Assembly (NCBI GenBank): GCA_034190875.2
Contig: CM067356.1
Coordinates: forward strand, 18,669,559-18,733,558
DNA: 64,000 bases
Origin: Urechis unicinctus
Lineage: Eukaryota > Annelida > Polychaeta > Xenopneusta > Urechidae
Reading direction: 5' to 3'
Part shown: in pieces, positions 58,508 through 64,000 of the stretch
How the letters are laid out: the number at the start of each line of letters is the position of its first letter
Numbering within the stretch: the stretch's first letter is position 1
Made by a program: the position numbers and the translations under genes
The notes under the pieces: generated by a model
Told to the model about the DNA's origin: nothing
The model's input: only the letters and a program-made list of their open reading frames with translations
Databases searched by the model: none

Positions 58508-58513
58508 AATAAA
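58508..58513 (+). terminator. Polyadenylation signal of the element gene
   Basis: AATAAA lies 8 bases after the stop codon of the exon at 58415. Confidence 0.5.
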
Positions 58514-59146
58514 CTAATTGAAATATGGTGTTGCTATTCTTTGTATATATTAGTTTGAGGCATTTTAAAATACTTGATGAGTTATCGGTCGGCCACTGTC
58601 GGCCCATCGACTTGCCACAATCAGCCGTGGGCCATCGGCGCAGCCACCGGTGGCCCATCAGCGTTGCGCTATCTGGGAACCGTCTCCTTTCGATTGATTG
58701 TCATACAAGAATGGTAGTCGGCAGTTGAGCATCATTGCATTCTCTAGAAGCTTTTTTAGGCAAAGAAATCTAATTGAGTAGGAACCTGGGTATACATTAT
58801 GAACCAGGTCATTTCAACGCGTGTTGTGGCGTTTCGATGATACAAGCGCATGAGATGGGTCGCATCATCCCAACACCGGGTCGGACATAACCAAAATATT
58901 CCGGTCGATACGTCATGATTTGTATATGGCACTCAAATGACATATATCTTTTACATCATATGTTGGCAGTTAAAAATGTCCCTCTTCCGAATTCCCAACG
59001 ATATGTAGTTTTTCTATCAATGATTTTGGTATAATTCTGATCAAGACTTGGATCATGTTATCCTTTGTGACGATGTGTGCCGGTGTAACATCTACAAAAT
59101 AGGAGCATGTTTAACATTAAGGTGTCAAAAAGATGATGAATTTTGA

Positions 59147-59585
59147 AATTTATGGAAGGAGATTAAGGGCATGATCAATTGTAATTCCCACCTTCCTAAT
59201 TCCATTGGTGATGTGTCGGGTGGTGATAACATTGTGCAGATGTGGAAAAACCATTATTATCAGTTGTTTCACTGTGTTTAGAGTAACAATTTGACTCTGT
59301 GTGTAAATCAGGACATAGTTACTGATGAAATTGAAGTACACGAAAAGGAAGTTGCTTCTGGCATAAAGCAGCTTGCCTGTAATAAATGTTGTGGCATTGA
59401 TGCCATTACTGCTGAACATCTCAAGTATGCCTCTGATATTTGAGTTACTCTTTAAAGTAAATTACTGCGATGTTTCTTTGTACATGGCTACTTACCTGAT
59501 TCTTTGATGTCTGTAATTTGAGTTCCTGTCATAAAGAACAAAACCTGTAAAATTACTTCTGTGGATAATTGTTGACCGTTGGAAT
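59147..59585 (+). pseudogene. LINE reverse-transcriptase fossil, copy A
   Basis: One plus-strand frame with five internal stops reads LPNSIGDVSGGDNIVQMWKN, GIDAITAEHLKYASD, then FVHGYLPDSLM and PVIKNKTCKI. These blocks match the start of the RT domain of non-LTR retrotransposons of the CR1/jockey type (GxDGxxAEHLKYA and HGYLPxSLM...PIIKNK). Only about 145 codons remain. Confidence 0.8.
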
Positions 59586-59589
59586 TTAG

Positions 59590-60180
59590 GGGAACATATG
59601 CAGTGATATAATTATCTCATAGTGATCTCGCAGAGATATCAGCTCATGATATCTTAGTGACATCAGTATGCGATCTCATAGTGATCTCACAGAGATTTCA
59701 CGCTGTGATATCAGCTTATGATATCTTTGTAGGATCAGTATGTGATCTCATAGTGATCTCACAGAGATTTCACGCTATGAAAGCAGCTCATGATATCTTT
59801 GTGAGATCAGTATGTGATCTCATAGTGATCTCACAGAGATCTCACGCTGTGATATCAGCTTATGATATCTTTGTAGGATCAGTATGTGATCTCATAGTGA
59901 TCTCACAGAGATCTCACGCTGTGATATCAGCTTATGATATCTTTGTGAGATCAGTATGTGATCTCATAGTGATCTCACAGAGATCTCACGCTGTGATATC
60001 AGCTTATGATATCTGTGATATCAGCTTATGATATCTTTGTAGGATCAGTATGTGATCTCATAGTGATCTCACAGAGATCTCATGCTGTGATATCAGCTTA
60101 TGATATCTTTGTGAGATCAATGTGTGAACTCAAAAACGACCTCACAGTGATATAACAACTGTCTCATATGCATGTGGCAT
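59590..60180. repeat. 72-bp satellite, copy A, about eight units
   Basis: The unit contains TGATCTCATAGTGATCTCAC, AGAGATCTCACGCTGTGATA and TCAGCTTATGATATCTTTGT. It is full of GATATC, GATCTC/GAGATC and TGATATCA dyads. One unit is interrupted by an extra GTGATATCAGCTTATGATAT insertion near 60014. Confidence 0.93.
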
Positions 60181-60404
60181 CATGTGTGAGATCGTTGTGA
60201 GATCATCATGGGATCATAGTCTTGGCTGGGGTACAATGTATGATGTTAAAGGATGTGCCTCTGTTATTAGAAACCTGATTTTCAAGTTTTCACAGAGATT
60301 GCATATATATCAAAATCTTATTATTGTAAATATGTTGCAGTGTAGTCGGATGTATACATCCAACATTTTTTGTGTAAGCTGTGTGTTGTAAAGCTATCTA
60401 TGTA

Positions 60405-60437
60405 TCTGATCTATCTATCTATCTATCTATCTATCTA

Positions 60438-60492
<55 letters not shown>

Positions 60493-60626
60493 GATCTATC
60501 TATCTATCGATCTATCTATCTATCTATCTATCGATCTATCTATCGATCTATCTATCTATCTATCTATCTAGCGATCGGCTATCTATCTATCTATCTATGA
60601 TCTATCTATCTATCGATCTATCTGGG

Positions 60627-60673
<47 letters not shown>

Positions 60674-60674
60674 G

Positions 60675-60719
<45 letters not shown>

Positions 60720-60735
60720 GCCTGAGCTATCTATC

Positions 60736-60812
<77 letters not shown>

Positions 60813-60830
60813 GATCTATCTATCTATCTA

Positions 60831-60906
<76 letters not shown>

Positions 60907-60921
60907 CTATCTATCTATCTA

Positions 60922-61012
<91 letters not shown>
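60405..61012. repeat. (ATCT)n tract, copy A
   Basis: About 600 bases of CTAT units broken by CGAT variants and short interruptions. Confidence 0.98.
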
Positions 61013-61016
<4 letters not shown>

Positions 61017-61926
61017 ACTGTTTTCATGGGACAGGAGTGTTGTGTTATTTTCTTGACTGAATTAAACTTCCCTGAGCTGTTTCTGGGAGAGAACCGATCT
61101 TTCTCAATTCACCATAAGAATTGTGGACCTAGCTGGCATCTTATATCCCTCTTACCAACCATAACCCAACACTGAGTTGATCACAGCTGGTATCCTTGCA
61201 AAGGAATGTCAAATAGTATAATGCATCGAACATAGAATGATCGTGTGAACTAGTCCAACGCAACATCGAAATAAGAAGAGCGACCTAATCTCAATGGGTC
61301 CATAAATCCTCCCGCGAATCTGGCTAATTACATTACTACATCATGTTTTTTCACCATTAAACTACGGTCAAGTCAATAATTTTCGCGATATTAGTAAGAC
61401 TCAAACCGCCTCCTGTCGATTGATTGTCATACATGAATGATATTCTGCAGTTGAGCATCAATGCATTCTCTGATCTGCCATCAAACAAATCGCTAGCTTG
61501 ACATTAAGGTCAAGTCAGGTAACAAAGGAATCTTTTTTAGGCAAAGCAATCTAATTGAGTAGGAACCTGGGTATACATTATGAATTAGGTAATTTCCACG
61601 CGTGTTGTGGCGTTTCGATGATACAAGCGCATGAGATGGGTCGCATCATCCCAACACCGGGTCGGACATAACCAAAATATTCCGGTCGATACGTCATGAT
61701 TTGTATATGGCACTCAAATGACATATATCTTTTACATCATATATGTTGGCAGTTAAAAATGTCCCTCTTCCGAATTCCCAACGATATGTAGTTTTTCTAT
61801 CAATGATTTTGGTATAATTCTGATCAAGACTTGGATCATGTTATCCTTTGTGACGATGTGTGCCGGTGTAACATCTACAAAATAGGAGCATGTTTAACAT
61901 TAAGGTGTCAAAAAGATGATGAATTT

Positions 61927-62365
61927 TGAAATTTGTGGAAGGAGATTAAGGGCATGATCAATTGTAATTCCCACCTTCCTAATTCCATTGGTGATGTGTC
62001 GGGTGGTGATAACATTGTGCAGATGTGGAAAAACCATTATTATCAGTTGTTTCACTGTGTTTAGAGTAACAATTTGACTCTGTGTGTAAATCAGGACATA
62101 GTTACTGATGAAATTGAAGTACACGAAAAGGAAGTTGCTTCTGGCATAAAGCAGCTTGCCTGTAATAAATGTTGTGGCATTGATGCCATTACTGCTGAAC
62201 ATCTCAAGTATGCCTCTGATATTTGAGTTACTCTTTAAAGTAAATTACTGCGATGTTTCTTTGTACATGGCTACTTACCTGATTCTTTGATGTCTGTAAT
62301 TTGAGTTCCTGTCATAAAGAACAAACCTGTAAAATCACTTCCGTGGATAATTGTTGACCGTTGGA
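61927..62365 (+). pseudogene. LINE reverse-transcriptase fossil, copy B
   Basis: Nearly identical to the copy at 59147 with the same stops. One A is missing in AAGAACAAACCTG, so the last part is out of register. Confidence 0.8.
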
Positions 62366-62389
62366 ATTTAGGGGAACATATGCAGTGAT

Positions 62390-62790
62390 ATAATTATCTC
62401 ATAGTGATCTCGCAGAGATATCAGCTCATGATATCTTAGTGACATCAGTATGCGATCTCATAGTGATCTCACAGAGATTTCACGCTGTGATATCAGCTTA
62501 TGATATCTTTGTAGGATCAGTATGTGATCTCATAGTGATCTCACAGAGATTTCACGCTATGAAAGCAGCTCATGATATCTTTGTGAGATCAGTATGAGTG
62601 ATCTCACAGAGATCTCATGCTGTGATATCAGCTTATGATATCTTTGTGAGATCAGTATGTGATCTCATAGTGATCTCACAGAGATCTCATGCTGTGATAT
62701 CAGCTTATGATATCTTTGTGAGATCAATGTGTGAACTCAAAAACGACCTCACAGTGATATAACAACTGTCTCATATGCATGTGGCATCAT
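62390..62790. repeat. 72-bp satellite, copy B, about five units
   Basis: Same unit as at 59590 but with fewer repeats and a shortened unit near 62590. Confidence 0.93.
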
Positions 62791-63006
62791 GTGTGAGATC
62801 GTTGTGAGATCATCATGGGATCATAGTCTTGGCTGGGGTACAATGTATGATGTTAAAGGATGTGCCTCTGTTATTAGAAACCTGATTTTCAAGTTTTCAC
62901 AGAGATTGCATATATATCAAAATCTTATTATTGTAAATATGTTGCAGTGTAGTCGGATGTATACATCCAACATTTTTGTCTGTGTAAGCTGTGTGTTGAA
63001 TAAAGT

Positions 63007-64000
<994 letters not shown>

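Larger units (their letters stand above)
53339..58677 (+). mobile_element. 5.3-kb DNA element inserted in the tandem array, with its empty site present nearby
   Basis: The left end begins CCAGATAAC and the right end finishes GCTATCTGGG, so the termini are inverted repeats (CCAGATA-C). Further in, GCCACC-GGTGGGCC-type GC-rich blocks also face each other (53360-53400 and 58640-58665). The flanks outside the element are contiguous at 61385-61425, where the next array unit reads straight across the junction. The likely target duplication is short (AA, at most AACC). Inside are a small plus-strand gene remnant and a nested Ty3/Gypsy remnant. Without the nested element it is about 2.1 kb. The superfamily is not recognised. 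Confidence 0.7.
58680..61404. repeat. Array unit: right part of unit 1 and left part of unit 2
   Basis: From CGATTGATTGTCATACA at 58691 the sequence matches 61416 onward almost base for base, through the LINE remnant, the 72-bp satellite and the ATCT tract. Unit 2 has about 55 extra bases near 61475-61530. The period is about 2.7 kb. Confidence 0.85.

Noticed and set aside
59150..59419. 89-codon minus-strand frame repeated at 61900-62202
   Set aside because: It is the antisense shadow of the LINE remnant, whose conserved RT blocks read on the plus strand.

Overview
The window is nuclear DNA from an animal. It has long introns bounded by GT/AG, one-domain exons, many microsatellites and minisatellites, a Ty3/Gypsy retrotransposon remnant and a LINE remnant. 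The transposon types and the muscle/cytoskeletal gene fit a marine invertebrate, perhaps a mollusc or other lophotrochozoan. That placement is a guess, because no diagnostic marker gene is present.

About 1-50 kb is dominated by one plus-strand gene. I assembled it by hand from 22 exons (3883-50011) whose splice phases all agree, giving a predicted protein of about 1395 residues. In order it carries a smoothelin-type helical motif, a Ser-rich disordered region, five I-set immunoglobulin domains each on its own phase 1-1 exon, a second smoothelin motif, a charged Lys/Glu/Ala helical region, low-complexity linkers and a C-terminal smoothelin-type calponin-homology (CH) domain. Two alternative routes encode the first helix of the CH domain: exons 45351-45426 plus 46154-46241, or exon 47470-47576. 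Both keep the reading frame. A TATA box at 3686 lies upstream of a first coding exon. A separate exon at 123-213 has a compatible phase and may be an alternative 5' end or belong to an upstream gene. The introns of 11.8 kb and 13.1 kb hold only tandem repeats and two families of very short palindromic elements.

About 51-64 kb is mobile and repetitive DNA. A broken minus-strand reading frame of a transposase-like family lies at 51.97-53.04 kb. From 52.94 kb to the window end runs a tandem array with a unit of about 2.7 kb. Each unit combines a piece of that frame, a LINE reverse-transcriptase fossil, a 72-bp satellite and a long ATCT tetranucleotide tract. The first unit is split by a 5.3-kb insertion (53339-58677) with short terminal inverted repeats. 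The next unit supplies the matching unoccupied site near 61404. The insertion carries a small plus-strand gene remnant and a nested minus-strand Ty3/Gypsy remnant, which keeps its 5' LTR, primer-binding site, gag, protease, reverse transcriptase and RNase H but has lost integrase and the 3' LTR.

The most unusual items are the smoothelin/Ig/smoothelin/CH architecture with its paired CH exons, and the nested insertion proven by its own empty site. No rRNA, tRNA or CRISPR array was recognised.
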